Of a DNA stretch of 64,000 nucleotides, positions 35,242-43,867 are shown piece after piece; position 1 is the stretch's first letter; every line of letters begins with the position of its first letter. The notes beneath the pieces are model-generated. The model ran no database searches, was not told where the DNA came from, and saw nothing but the letters and a program-made list of their open reading frames with translations. The stretch covers positions 2,115,001 through 2,179,000 of the forward strand of contig NZ_CP162487.1 of assembly GCF_041240605.1 (NCBI RefSeq), in the 5' to 3' direction. The translations under genes and the position numbers were made by a program. This stretch comes from Xanthomonas sp. DAR 80977 (GTDB taxonomy: Bacteria > Pseudomonadota > Gammaproteobacteria > Xanthomonadales > Xanthomonadaceae).

Positions 35242-36915
35242 TTGTCGAATCGTAAGATCGTCGCGGCTGCAGCTGTCGTCGCGCTCACTGCCATTGCCGG
35301 CTATTTCCTGTCCGGCTACCTGGTGCTGCTGCTGCTCAAGCTGGACACGCGCCTGTTCGGGCTGGGCACCTACTACGAATACGTGCATGCCATCGGCTTG
35401 CCGCAGGTCGCGCCTTTCGTCGGCAAGATCAAGTGGGCCGGCTACCTGGGCTTCGGCTTGCCCGGTCTGCTGTGCCTGCTGACGCTGGTGCTGATGTTCA
35501 AGCCGCGCAGGCAGGCCTTGCACGGCGACGCCCGTTTCGCCGGCGCCGGCGACCTGGCCAAGCACGGCCTGTTCAAGCAGGGCGGCAACGGCATCGTGGT
35601 CGGCAAGTTCCGCGGCAAGCTGGTGCGGCTGAGCGGGCAGCAGTTCGTCATCCTGGCCGCGCCGACCCGCTCGGGCAAGGGCGTCGGCGTGGTGATCCCG
35701 AACCTGCTCGAGTACCAGGAATCGGTGGTGGTGCTGGACATCAAGCAGGAAAACTTCGATCTCACCAGCGGCTGGCGCGCCAGCCAGGGGCAGGAGGTGT
35801 TCCTGTTCAACCCGTTCGCCGAAGACCGGCGCACGCACCGCTGGAATCCGCTCAGCTACGTCTCCGACGATCCCGCGTTCCGCGTTTCCGACCTGATGAG
35901 CATCGCCGCGATGCTGTATCCGGACGGCTCGGACGACCAGAAGTTCTGGGTCAGCCAGGCGCGCAACGCGTTCATGGCGTTCGCGCTGTACCTGTTCGAG
36001 AACTGGGACGACGAGCGCAACATCGGCTTCCCGGGCGGCCTGGGCACGCCGACGCTGGGGGCGATCTACCGCCTGTCCTCGGGCGACGGCAGCGACCTGA
36101 AGAAATACCTGAAGTCGCTGTCGGAACGGCGCTTCCTCAGCAGCAACGCCAAGTCGGCGTTCTCCAACATGCTGTCGCAGGCCGAGGAGACCTTCGCCTC
36201 GATCCTGGGCACGTTGAAGGAACCGCTCAACGCCTGGATCAATCCGGTACTCGATGCAGCCACCAGCGACAACGACTTCCTGCTGACCGACCTGCGCAAG
36301 AAGAAGATGACCATCTACATCGGCATCCAGCCCAACAAGCTGGCCGAAAGCCGCCTGATCATCAACCTGTTCTTCAGCCAGATCATCAACCTCAACACCA
36401 AGGAACTGCCCAAGAGCAACCCGGAGTTGAAGTACCAGTGCCTGCTGCTGATGGACGAGTTCACCGCGATCGGCAAGGTCGACATCATCGCCTCGGCGGT
36501 GTCATACATGGCCGGCTACAATGTGCGCCTTCTGCCGATCATCCAAAGCATGGCGCAGCTGGACGCGACCTACGGCAAGGACGTGTCGCGCACCATCATC
36601 ACCAATCATGCACTGCAGATCCTCTACGCTCCGCGCGAGCAGCAGGATGCCAACGACTATTCGGAGATGCTCGGCTACACCACCTTCCGCAAGCAGAACG
36701 TCACCCGCGGCAAGGACGTGACCCGCAGCGTGTCGGAAGAGAGGAGGGCGCTGATGCTGCCGCAGGAACTGAAGGCGATGGGGAACGATCACGAGGTGTT
36801 CCTGTACGAGGGCATCCCGCATCCGGTGAAGTGCGACAAGATCAAGTACTACAAGGACCGGCACTTCACCGCAAGGTTGAAGCCGAAGGTCAATGTACCG
36901 ACGCTTTCCTTATGA
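35242..36915 (+). CDS. virD4: type IV secretion coupling protein VirD4
   Basis: A 557-residue TraG/VirD4-type ATPase that docks substrates on the T4SS. Two N-terminal transmembrane helices lie within residues 5-90. The Walker A motif is APTRSGKGVGV near residue 140, and Walker B is LLMDEFTAIG near residue 402. The HGDARFAGAGDLAKHGL stretch precedes the nucleotide domain. In Xanthomonas the VirD4 all-alpha domain recognises XVIPCD-bearing toxins. Translation starts at a TTG preceded by GGGAGGA. It is separated from virB7 by 408 non-coding bases, so it is probably transcribed separately. Confidence 0.95.
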   Translation: MSNRKIVAAAAVVALTAIAGYFLSGYLVLLLLKLDTRLFGLGTYYEYVHAIGLPQVAPFVGKIKWAGYLGFGLPGLLCLLTLVLMFKPRRQALHGDARFAGAGDLAKHGLFKQGGNGIVVGKFRGKLVRLSGQQFVILAAPTRSGKGVGVVIPNLLEYQESVVVLDIKQENFDLTSGWRASQGQEVFLFNPFAEDRRTHRWNPLSYVSDDPAFRVSDLMSIAAMLYPDGSDDQKFWVSQARNAFMAFALYLFENWDDERNIGFPGGLGTPTLGAIYRLSSGDGSDLKKYLKSLSERRFLSSNAKSAFSNMLSQAEETFASILGTLKEPLNAWINPVLDAATSDNDFLLTDLRKKKMTIYIGIQPNKLAESRLIINLFFSQIINLNTKELPKSNPELKYQCLLLMDEFTAIGKVDIIASAVSYMAGYNVRLLPIIQSMAQLDATYGKDVSRTIITNHALQILYAPREQQDANDYSEMLGYTTFRKQNVTRGKDVTRSVSEERRALMLPQELKAMGNDHEVFLYEGIPHPVKCDKIKYYKDRHFTARLKPKVNVPTLSL

Positions 36916-37323
36916 CCTAACGTGACGTGGTTCGCAAAATTTTTGGCAATCTAGTCGGATTGAACGCTTTTTTGCCAAATGCTTGACGTGAGCATTGCCC
37001 TGCGGCACATTCTCGCGATGCTGGTGCGGGGCAATTGGCAATAGGAACAGGGGCGTGGGTTCTCAGGACGCACGCGAGGGTGACATGGAAAGTTTTCTGT
37101 CAAATTCCGTTTTTCTCGGCGCTGAACGCCTGTCCTCGGACGACCTTCGTCTGCAGGAGCGTGTGCGTGCGCCGGATTTGCGCGCCCCCCGACTCTGTCA
37201 GCAGACTCTTGCGCCGGCTGTGTACCGCGCCGTGCCGTTCCTGTGGCGAAACCTGCAGTTCTCAGACCGTCGGCGCTGTGCCGGCCGTCCATCAAAAAAC
37301 GTTTCCGCAATTTAGAGGCTCGC
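36916..37323. promoter_or_regulatory. non-coding gap with probable virB operon promoter
   Basis: About 400 bases between virD4 and virB7 with no supported gene; short open frames here have no family features. The left part is AT-rich and holds three TTGGCAA/TTGCCAA heptamers: TTGGCAA at 36943-36949, TTGCCAA at 36972-36978 (inverted) and TTGGCAA at 37035-37041. A TTGACG at 36983-36988 could be a -35 element. A promoter for the virB operon is expected here, since virB7 is its first gene, but the elements are weak and the assignment is inferred. Confidence 0.45.
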
Positions 37324-37764
37324 GTGAAAAGAACGCATATGTTTCGGATGATCGCCACTCTGAGCGCCGTTGCGCTGCTGAGCGCCTGTGCCACCAGGCC
37401 GGCGCCTGATTTCCGCGGCAGGTGGAAGCCGGTCAACCGGTTCTCCGAGTCGACGATGGAGATCCCGCTGTACTCCTCGTACGTGTACCAGGCCGTGCCG
37501 ATGGACGGCACCTTGAAGACGATGCTCGAGCGCTGGGCCAAGGACTCGAACATGCAGCTGGCCTACAGCATCCAGTCCGACTACACGCTGTATGCGCCGG
37601 TGGCCAAGATCAACACCACCAGCATCCAGCAGGCGGTCGCCGAACTCAGCGTGGTCTATGCACAGGAAGGGGTCTCCGTCTCGGCTGCAGGCAACCGCAT
37701 CCTGGTCCAGCCCGCCTCCTCGCTGAGCGGGGCCGCAGCGGCCGGCGGCGACAGCGCGAAGTGA
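37324..37764 (+). CDS. virB7: T4SS outer-membrane lipoprotein VirB7 with N0-like domain
   Basis: A 146-residue lipoprotein starting at a GTG preceded by AGAGG. The lipobox is LLSAC with Cys22. Classical VirB7 proteins are about 50-60 residues; here the C-terminal part (residues about 50-130, including VPMDGTLKTMLERWAKDS and QQAVAELSVVYAQEGVSV) is an extra globular domain of the N0/STN type, as described for Xanthomonas citri VirB7. It forms the outer-membrane core with VirB9 and VirB10. It is the first gene of the virB operon here. Confidence 0.9.
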   Translation: MKRTHMFRMIATLSAVALLSACATRPAPDFRGRWKPVNRFSESTMEIPLYSSYVYQAVPMDGTLKTMLERWAKDSNMQLAYSIQSDYTLYAPVAKINTTSIQQAVAELSVVYAQEGVSVSAAGNRILVQPASSLSGAAAAGGDSAK

Positions 37765-37825
37765 CTTTACTGACGGGGCGGCTTGCCTGCCCCCGCAGCC
37801 ACATTACGTAACCTGGTGAAGTCTG

Positions 37826-38833
37826 ATGTTCGGTAAAAAACCAGTTGAGAGCGAAAGCGTCAACAAGGCGGTTGCAAAGGCTGTCAACTACGAGGTCAGC
37901 ATCGCTGATCTGGCGCGGCGCAGCGAGCGCCGTGCGTGGTGGGTCGCGTTCGGCGCGATCGTCATGTGCCTGCTGCTGGGCGGCGGCTATTACTACATGC
38001 TGCCGTTGAAGGAGAAGGTGCCGTATCTGGTGATGGCAGATGCGTATTCTGGTACTTCAACGATCTCCAAGCTGCAGAATACGGCTGATATCACCAATAT
38101 CACCGCCAGCGAAGCGCTGGCCAGGAGCAACGTCTCCCGTTTCATCACCGCGCGCGAGTCTTACGATTTCGCGATGATGGGCCTGAGGGATTGGAAGACG
38201 GTCTTCGCGATGTCTGACGCTCCTGTCGCCAGCGAATACAAGGCCTTGCACGCTGCGAACAATCCATCCGCTCCGTACTTCACTTACGGCAAGGTCAGGG
38301 CGATTCGCGTCAATATCTTGAGCATTACCCTGCTCGGTGGCGGCGGAAAGCCCTATACCGGCGCCAATGTCCGTTTCCAGCGCAGCATCTACGAAAAGAG
38401 CTCGGGCCAGACGACGCTGCTCGACAACAAGTTCGCGATCATGGGTTTCCGCTACAACAGCAACCTGGCCATGGAGGACGATCTGCGGATCGAAAATCCG
38501 CTCGGGTTCCAGGTGACCGACTATCGCGTGGATGCGGATTACGCCGCTACCCCGGCGCCGCCACCGGCGTCCTTCCAGGCGCCGGCGCCGGTCGCGCCGA
38601 CACAGCCAGTCAATCAGCAGTTGATGCCTGGTCAAGTGCCCGGCCAATTGCCAGGTCAGCCGATGCCGCAGCAGGCAGCGCCCGGTTTCAATGGAGCGGC
38701 GCCCGTTCAACAGCAGGCGCCGGTGATGAACGCTGCGGGCGTGCCCGTCTACCCAGGCACGCAACCCGCTCCGGTGGCGCCCGCGCCGAACGCTGCACCT
38801 CAGAACAATGGCAATGGAGCGAACGTTAGATGA
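37826..38833 (+). CDS. virB8: T4SS inner-membrane protein VirB8
   Basis: A 335-residue bitopic protein. An N-terminal cytoplasmic part is followed by one helix (WWVAFGAIVMCLLLGGGYYY), then the periplasmic VirB8 domain with SRFITARESYDFAMMGLRDW and the YGKVRAIRVNILSITLL strand. After the domain ends near residue 245 there is a proline/glutamine/alanine-rich tail of about 90 residues, longer than in Agrobacterium VirB8. The stop overlaps virB9 by 4 bases. Confidence 0.94.
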   Translation: MFGKKPVESESVNKAVAKAVNYEVSIADLARRSERRAWWVAFGAIVMCLLLGGGYYYMLPLKEKVPYLVMADAYSGTSTISKLQNTADITNITASEALARSNVSRFITARESYDFAMMGLRDWKTVFAMSDAPVASEYKALHAANNPSAPYFTYGKVRAIRVNILSITLLGGGGKPYTGANVRFQRSIYEKSSGQTTLLDNKFAIMGFRYNSNLAMEDDLRIENPLGFQVTDYRVDADYAATPAPPPASFQAPAPVAPTQPVNQQLMPGQVPGQLPGQPMPQQAAPGFNGAAPVQQQAPVMNAAGVPVYPGTQPAPVAPAPNAAPQNNGNGANVR

Positions 38834-39591
38834 GTTTCATGACTAAAAACGGCTCGGCGCAGATTGCGCTGCTTGCCCTGGCTTTGGTTGCGCCGCTCGC
38901 GTCCGCTCAGGTTGTCCAGCAATACGAGTATGAAGCGGACAAGATCTACCAGGTGCGTACCGGCCTCGGCATCACGACCCAGGTGGAGTTGAGCCCGAAC
39001 GAGAAGATCCTCGACTACAGCACCGGTTTCACCAGCGGTTGGGAATTGAGCCGTCGCGAAAACGTCTTCTATTTGAAGCCGAAGAACGTCGACGTCGATA
39101 CCAACATGATGATTCGCACCGCGACCCATTCCTATATTCTGGAATTGAAGGTCGTGGCGACGGATTGGCAGCGACTGGAGCAGGCCAAGCAGGCCGGCGT
39201 CCAGTACAAGGTGACCTTCGTCTACCCGAAGGACACCAGTTTCGCCGCTGCCAGCGAAGAGGTGAAGGACGAGTCGCAGATCGATACCAGGCTGTCCAAG
39301 GACAGGCACTATTACTTCGACTACGACTATTCGACGCGCTCGAAGCAGACGTGGATCGTGCCCAATAGCGTGTACGATGACGGCAAGTTCACCTATATCA
39401 AAATGGATCTCACCAGATTCCCCACCGGCAATTTCCCGGCCGTGTTCGCGCGCGAGAAGGAAAACGATGAGGACTTCCTGGTCAACACGACGGTCGAGGG
39501 CAACACGCTCATCGTCCACGGGACCTATCCTTTCCTGGTTGTCCGCCACGGCAAGAATGTTGTCGGCTTGCGTAGGAATAAGCAAAAGTGA
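38830..39591 (+). CDS. virB9: T4SS outer-membrane core protein VirB9
   Basis: A 253-residue periplasmic protein with a signal peptide ending at APLASAQVV. The N-terminal domain shows KIYQVRTGLGITTQVELSPNE, and the C-terminal VirB9/CagX domain has the RHYYFDYDYSTRS, WIVPNSVYDDGKFTYIKMD and TVEGNTLIVHGTYPFLVVRHG blocks. It joins VirB7 and VirB10 in the core complex. Start overlaps virB8 (ATGA); end overlaps virB10 (GTGA). Confidence 0.95.
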   Translation: MSFMTKNGSAQIALLALALVAPLASAQVVQQYEYEADKIYQVRTGLGITTQVELSPNEKILDYSTGFTSGWELSRRENVFYLKPKNVDVDTNMMIRTATHSYILELKVVATDWQRLEQAKQAGVQYKVTFVYPKDTSFAAASEEVKDESQIDTRLSKDRHYYFDYDYSTRSKQTWIVPNSVYDDGKFTYIKMDLTRFPTGNFPAVFAREKENDEDFLVNTTVEGNTLIVHGTYPFLVVRHGKNVVGLRRNKQK

Positions 39592-40790
39592 ACTCAAACA
39601 TACCTCCGTCTGACGAAAATAACGGCCACGCCGAGGGTCAGCCTCGTTCTCCGCAAGGCGGGGACGCCGGCAAGGAAAATCCGTACTTCGCTCGCCAGCA
39701 GCAAACCGCGGATCCGGATCTGGATGCCAACGAACCGGTCCTGAGGTCCAGCGACCTGCAGAAGCTCAACCGGAAAGCGTTGCTGTTCCTGGGCGCCATC
39801 GCGTTGCTGCTGATCGTCGCCATCTTCTGGTTGGTCGGCGGAAGCGACTCGAAAGAGCCGCCGCCGAAGCCGCGCCAGGAAGCCGTGGTGGCGCCTGCCC
39901 TCCCACAGACGACGGCGCCGTTGCCGACGCAGCCCGCTGAGCCAGTGCCTCTGGTGCAGGAGCAGAACCTTCCGCCGTTGCCGCCGATGCCGACGGACAA
40001 CGACATCCGGACGACGCCTGCCGCGCAACAGGAACGCGGTCCATCGCTGCTCGAGCGGCGCATGGCGGGCATGCAGCAGGATCCTGCGCAAGTCGGCGGG
40101 GGCCAGGCAGGAGGGCTCGGCGGCATGCTGCCTCCTGGCGCGCAGCAGCCGGGCTCGGGCAAGGATGAGCAGGTGACCTCGGCAACGCCGATCGCCAATC
40201 CGGACGGCCTGTTGGTGCGCGGTACCTACATCAGGTGCGTGCTCGAGACGCGGATCATCACCGATTTCCCGGGCTTCACCTCGTGCATCATCACCGAGCC
40301 GGTTTATTCGATTAATGGCCGACGCCTGTTGCTGCCGAAGGGCTCCAAGATGCTGGGTCAGTACAATGCGGCCGAGCCCACCGGTCCACGGATGGAAGTC
40401 GTCTGGGATCGGATCACCACGCCCACCGGTATCGATGTGACGCTGATGGGGCCGGGTATCGACAATCTTGGCAGCTCCGGCCATCCGGGCCAGTACAACG
40501 CGCACTGGGCCAGTCGCATCTCGTCTGCGCTGATGATCAGCATGCTCAGCGATGCGTTCAAATGGGCGGCGGCGGAACACGGTCCCGAGACCACCACCGT
40601 AGGCCTCAATTCGGGACTCGTGACCGAGCAGCCGTTCGAGAGCAATACGGCGCGGACGGTGCAGCGCATGGCCGACCAGGCATTGGAGCGTTCGGGGCGT
40701 CGTCCTGCGACGGTGACGATCAACCAAGGCACCGTGGTCAGCGTCTATGTCGCAAAAGACGTCGATTTCACTGCCGTGCTGACCCGCTGA
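39588..40790 (+). CDS. virB10: T4SS core scaffold VirB10
   Basis: A 400-residue protein spanning both membranes. A GTG start overlaps the virB9 stop. The order is a cytoplasmic N-terminus, one transmembrane helix (LLFLGAIALLLIVAIFWLVGG), a proline-rich periplasmic linker, and the C-terminal TrbI/VirB10 barrel with GTYIRCVLETRIITDFPGF, LLLPKGSKMLGQY and the QGTVVSVYVAKDVDF end. Length is normal. Confidence 0.96.
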   Translation: MNSNIPPSDENNGHAEGQPRSPQGGDAGKENPYFARQQQTADPDLDANEPVLRSSDLQKLNRKALLFLGAIALLLIVAIFWLVGGSDSKEPPPKPRQEAVVAPALPQTTAPLPTQPAEPVPLVQEQNLPPLPPMPTDNDIRTTPAAQQERGPSLLERRMAGMQQDPAQVGGGQAGGLGGMLPPGAQQPGSGKDEQVTSATPIANPDGLLVRGTYIRCVLETRIITDFPGFTSCIITEPVYSINGRRLLLPKGSKMLGQYNAAEPTGPRMEVVWDRITTPTGIDVTLMGPGIDNLGSSGHPGQYNAHWASRISSALMISMLSDAFKWAAAEHGPETTTVGLNSGLVTEQPFESNTARTVQRMADQALERSGRRPATVTINQGTVVSVYVAKDVDFTAVLTR

Positions 40791-40808
40791 CAGCGACGAG
40801 ACAATCAC

Positions 40809-41852
40809 GTGACGCTCGACGATTCACCGACCGCGCAGATATCTTCGGATTTCCTGGATTACCAGTACTCGGTACTGGGCATCCTGGATTATCTGAATTC
40901 GCCGGAAGTGACGGAAATATGCATCAACCGTCCCGGCGAACTGTATCTGGAGACGCTGCGCGGCTGGCAGAAACTGGATATTCCGTCGCTGACGTTCGAT
41001 CGTGCGCGCCAGTTCTGCACCGCGGTGGTCAACGAGAGCAACACGGGTCAGCGCATCACCGATACGGATCCGGTCGTGTCGCTGACCTTCCCGACCGGGC
41101 AGCGTGCGCAGTTCGTCATTCCGCCTGCCTGCGATGCGGGCAAGGTGTCGATCACGATCCGTTTGCCGTCCAAGCACACCAAGACCTTGGAGCAGTACCA
41201 GGAGGACGGATTCTTCCAGGAGATCCTGGAGCAGGAAGCGGGCATCAGCGAGCAGGATCGCGAATTGCTCGAGTTGCGCAGGCAGCGCAACTATTCGGAG
41301 TTCTTCAAGAAGGCCGTACTGTTCAAGAAGAACGTGGTCGTCGCCGGAGCCACCGGCAGCGGCAAGACCACCTTCATGAAGTCGTTGGTGAACCATATTC
41401 CCAACGAAGAGCGCCTGGTCACGATCGAAGACGCACGCGAGCTGTTCATCAGCCAGCCCAATACCGTGCATTTGCTCTACTCGAAAGGTGGACAAAGCGC
41501 GAGTAACGTAACGGCAAAGAGCTGCATGGAGGCTTGCCTGCGCATGAAGCCCGATCGCATCATCCTGGCGGAGTTGCGCGGCGACGAGTCGTTCTACTTC
41601 ATCAGAAATTGCGCATCCGGCCATCCGGGTTCGATCACCAGCTGCCACGCCGGCAGCATCGGCCAGACCTGGGATCAGCTCGCGTTGATGGTGAAGGCGT
41701 CGGCGGAAGGTTCGGGCCTGGAATTCTCGGTCATCAAGCGCTTGCTGATGATGACGATCGACATCGTGGTGCATATTAAATCGCACGCGGGGCGACGCTA
41801 TATCACGGGTATCGATTTCGACCCGGAACGAACGCTTCACGGAAGCAAGTGA
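40809..41852 (+). CDS. virB11: T4SS ATPase VirB11
   Basis: A 347-residue hexameric traffic ATPase on the inner membrane. Walker A is GATGSGKTTFMKS near residue 180. The Asp box is TIEDARELF, Walker B lies in PDRIILAELRGDE, and the His box is HPGSITSCHAGS. The GTG start lies 18 bases after the virB10 stop. Confidence 0.96.
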   Translation: MTLDDSPTAQISSDFLDYQYSVLGILDYLNSPEVTEICINRPGELYLETLRGWQKLDIPSLTFDRARQFCTAVVNESNTGQRITDTDPVVSLTFPTGQRAQFVIPPACDAGKVSITIRLPSKHTKTLEQYQEDGFFQEILEQEAGISEQDRELLELRRQRNYSEFFKKAVLFKKNVVVAGATGSGKTTFMKSLVNHIPNEERLVTIEDARELFISQPNTVHLLYSKGGQSASNVTAKSCMEACLRMKPDRIILAELRGDESFYFIRNCASGHPGSITSCHAGSIGQTWDQLALMVKASAEGSGLEFSVIKRLLMMTIDIVVHIKSHAGRRYITGIDFDPERTLHGSK

Positions 41853-41889
41853 ATTTGTTCACGAAGGTGATTGCTGAAGCTGTATCAGA

Positions 41890-41921
41890 TTGACTTTGAT
41901 TTTCTCTTCAGTCACTATTAA
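41890..41921 (+). promoter_or_regulatory. possible internal promoter before virB1
   Basis: An AT-rich 134-base gap follows virB11. TTGACT (41890-41895) and TATTAA (41916-41921) are 20 bases apart, wider than ideal, so this is a weak candidate for an internal sigma70-type promoter. Confidence 0.2.
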
Positions 41922-41986
41922 TTTGCGTGATCTGCGACTGCATGGTTCTCAGGCCAATAGTCGACGGATATAGGAGGAATGACGGC

Positions 41987-42898
41987 ATGTTGCCAGGCAT
42001 GGAACTACTGAGCTGTCCTGAAATGGCGGTTCCGGCTGAAGTGATGCAGCACGTCGTGCGCGTCGAATCGTCGCACAATCCGTTCGCGATCGGGGTCGTC
42101 GGTGGTCGCCTGGTGCGCCAGCCGCAGAATCTCTCCGAAGCCGTCGCCACCGCGCGGATGCTCGAGGACAAGGGCTACAACTTCTCTCTCGGCCTGGGCC
42201 AGGTCAACCGCTACAACCTGGTCAAGTACGGGCTCGATTCGTACGAGAAAGCGTTCAAGACCTGCCCCAATCTCCAGGCCGCGTCCAAGATCCTGGCCGA
42301 GTGCTACGGCCGATCCGGCGGCAATTGGGGCAAGTCCTTCAGTTGCTATTATTCGGGCAACTTCGAGACCGGCTACAAGCACGGCTACGTGCAGAAGGTC
42401 TATGCGTCCATCAGCCAAGGCCGGGCGCTCGCCGTGGCGTCCGCCGATGCCATCCCGGTCGTGCCGAATGGCGTTCGTCGCCCGGCCCAGGCCGCCAAGG
42501 CATCCGTCGTGCGCGAACTCGACTCGGTCGTTTCGCGACGCATCGCCGGCGCCAACCAGCTTGCCAACGGCTTGGCGACGCAGGCCCAGCCATCTGCACT
42601 CTATCCGGCTGCTGCTGCAGCGCCTGCCCTGGCGCAGCCGGCTGCCCAGCCGGCCAATCCAATATCGAATGCCTCCGCGATGCAAGTGGGTCAAGCGGCA
42701 GGCACCGATGCACAGTTGTATGTAATACGCCCGACAAGCGCCGGCAAAGGAGTGGCGGTGCCTGCTGGTGGCGGAGCCGATCCAGCTTCGCAAGCATCTG
42801 TGGGCAGGGCCTCGGCCCTTGGCAGTCCCACACAGCCGGTCGTCCCTAGCTTGAATTCGCCGCCGCCACCCCCCGGCGACGGCGCCTTTGTGTTCTAG
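41987..42898 (+). CDS. virB1: T4SS lytic transglycosylase VirB1
   Basis: A 303-residue SLT-type peptidoglycan hydrolase that opens the wall for T4SS assembly. The catalytic glutamate is in VVRVESSHNPFAIGVVG, with SLGLGQVNRYN and CYGRSGGNW typical of VirB1. An alanine/proline-rich C-terminal tail of about 130 residues follows. No classical signal peptide is visible before the domain. The ATG at 41987 has AGGAGG 9 bases upstream; in-frame upstream starts would be improbable. Confidence 0.92.
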   Translation: MLPGMELLSCPEMAVPAEVMQHVVRVESSHNPFAIGVVGGRLVRQPQNLSEAVATARMLEDKGYNFSLGLGQVNRYNLVKYGLDSYEKAFKTCPNLQAASKILAECYGRSGGNWGKSFSCYYSGNFETGYKHGYVQKVYASISQGRALAVASADAIPVVPNGVRRPAQAAKASVVRELDSVVSRRIAGANQLANGLATQAQPSALYPAAAAAPALAQPAAQPANPISNASAMQVGQAAGTDAQLYVIRPTSAGKGVAVPAGGGADPASQASVGRASALGSPTQPVVPSLNSPPPPPGDGAFVF

Positions 42899-42972
42899 CG
42901 TAGGGAAGCAGCACCGCCATGGGAATGGCGCCTTTGATCACAACCCCTCTGTTCCAAATCAGGAGATACACC

Positions 42973-43377
42973 ATGATGTCCAAGAAGAGTGAAGTGACCG
43001 CCAATGCAAAAGTCGCCGGCATGGCTGCGCTGAAGGCTCTGGTCTTCGTGAGCACGCTGTTGCTCGCTGGTACCGCGATGGCGACCGGCGGCGCTGCCGA
43101 TTATGCCGGTACGGATGGCAAAGTCTGCGGCTTCCTTGGCAAGACGAACAATATCCTCAACATGGCCTCTATCGTCGTCGTCACGATTGCCGTCGTGATC
43201 GCGGGCTACCAGATCGCCTTCGCGCACAAGCGCATCTCGGACGTCTCGCCGATCCTGATCGGCGGCGTGCTGATCGGCGCTGCGGGCCAGCTGGCCAAGA
43301 TGCTCATCGGCGATACCGGTCAGCAGGCTTGCACCGCGGGCATCAATCTCGTTCAGCAGGCCATGCATTATGCATAA
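42973..43377 (+). CDS. virB2: T4SS pilin VirB2
   Basis: A 134-residue prepilin. A long signal sequence ends near LLLAGTAMATGG. The mature part has two hydrophobic helices, ILNMASIVVVTIAVVIAGYQIAF and ILIGGVLIGAAGQLAKMLIG, joined by a short positive loop (AHKRISDVS). AGGAGA precedes the ATG at 42973; an immediately following ATG is an alternative. The stop overlaps virB3 by 8 bases. Confidence 0.92.
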   Translation: MMSKKSEVTANAKVAGMAALKALVFVSTLLLAGTAMATGGAADYAGTDGKVCGFLGKTNNILNMASIVVVTIAVVIAGYQIAFAHKRISDVSPILIGGVLIGAAGQLAKMLIGDTGQQACTAGINLVQQAMHYA

Positions 43378-43681
43378 AAACGTACTTTTCCGCGGCTGCA
43401 CGCGTCCTGCCATGTTTTTGGGGGTTCCTTATATTCCCTTCTTCATCGGCGCGGGTGGCGGTTTGCTGGCGGGAATGTACTTCAATCTTTGGTATCTGTT
43501 GTCGATCCCGGTGATCATCTTTGCCATGCAGCAGATGACCAAGCGGGACGAGATGATATTCAGGATGCTTGGGTTGCGCTGGATGTTCAGGATGCGCGTA
43601 CGCAACCTGCAGCGCTACTCTGGCGCATGGGTATTTTCTCCAAACGAATACCGGAGAGACGTGCCTGGCGCCAAGCGGTAA
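43370..43681 (+). CDS. virB3: T4SS inner-membrane protein VirB3
   Basis: A 103-residue VirB3 protein with an N-terminal hydrophobic hairpin (VPYIPFFIGAGGGLLAGMYF and LWYLLSIPVIIFAMQQM) and the family element TKRDEMIFRMLGLR. It works with VirB4. The start lies inside the end of virB2. Confidence 0.93.
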   Translation: MHKNVLFRGCTRPAMFLGVPYIPFFIGAGGGLLAGMYFNLWYLLSIPVIIFAMQQMTKRDEMIFRMLGLRWMFRMRVRNLQRYSGAWVFSPNEYRRDVPGAKR

Positions 43682-43705
43682 ACCGACTTAGCGCCAGCGC
43701 CTTGA

Positions 43706-43739
43706 CCCCATGCACGAACACGTCGTTTCGTGCATGGGG
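43706..43739 (+). other. strong intra-operon hairpin between virB3 and virB4
   Basis: CCCCATGCACGAA (43706-43718) and TTCGTGCATGGGG (43727-43739) form a perfect 13-bp stem with an 8-base loop in the 186-base gap between virB3 and virB4. Two further TTGCACGAAT copies follow at about 43758-43767 and 43775-43784. There is no T-run directly after the stem, so it is more likely an mRNA processing or attenuation element, or a protein site, than a plain terminator. Confidence 0.65.
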
Positions 43740-43867
43740 TTGTTCGGTTTTACCGTGTTGCACGAATTTTTGGTTGCACGAATGTTTGTAGTAGGTACGC
43801 GTTCGACTACTCCCGGTTCGTCCGAATCGGGCCTTGGCAAGACGAAATGGATTCAGAGTAATTCCCT

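Noticed and set aside
36995..37315. Open frame of about 106 codons in the virD4-virB7 gap
   Set aside because: No ribosome-binding site, no recognisable domain, and it overlaps the expected promoter region of the virB operon.
41979..41981. ATG just after AGGAGG as the virB1 start
   Set aside because: It is out of frame with the transglycosylase domain and too close to the ribosome-binding site. The in-frame ATG at 41987 fits.
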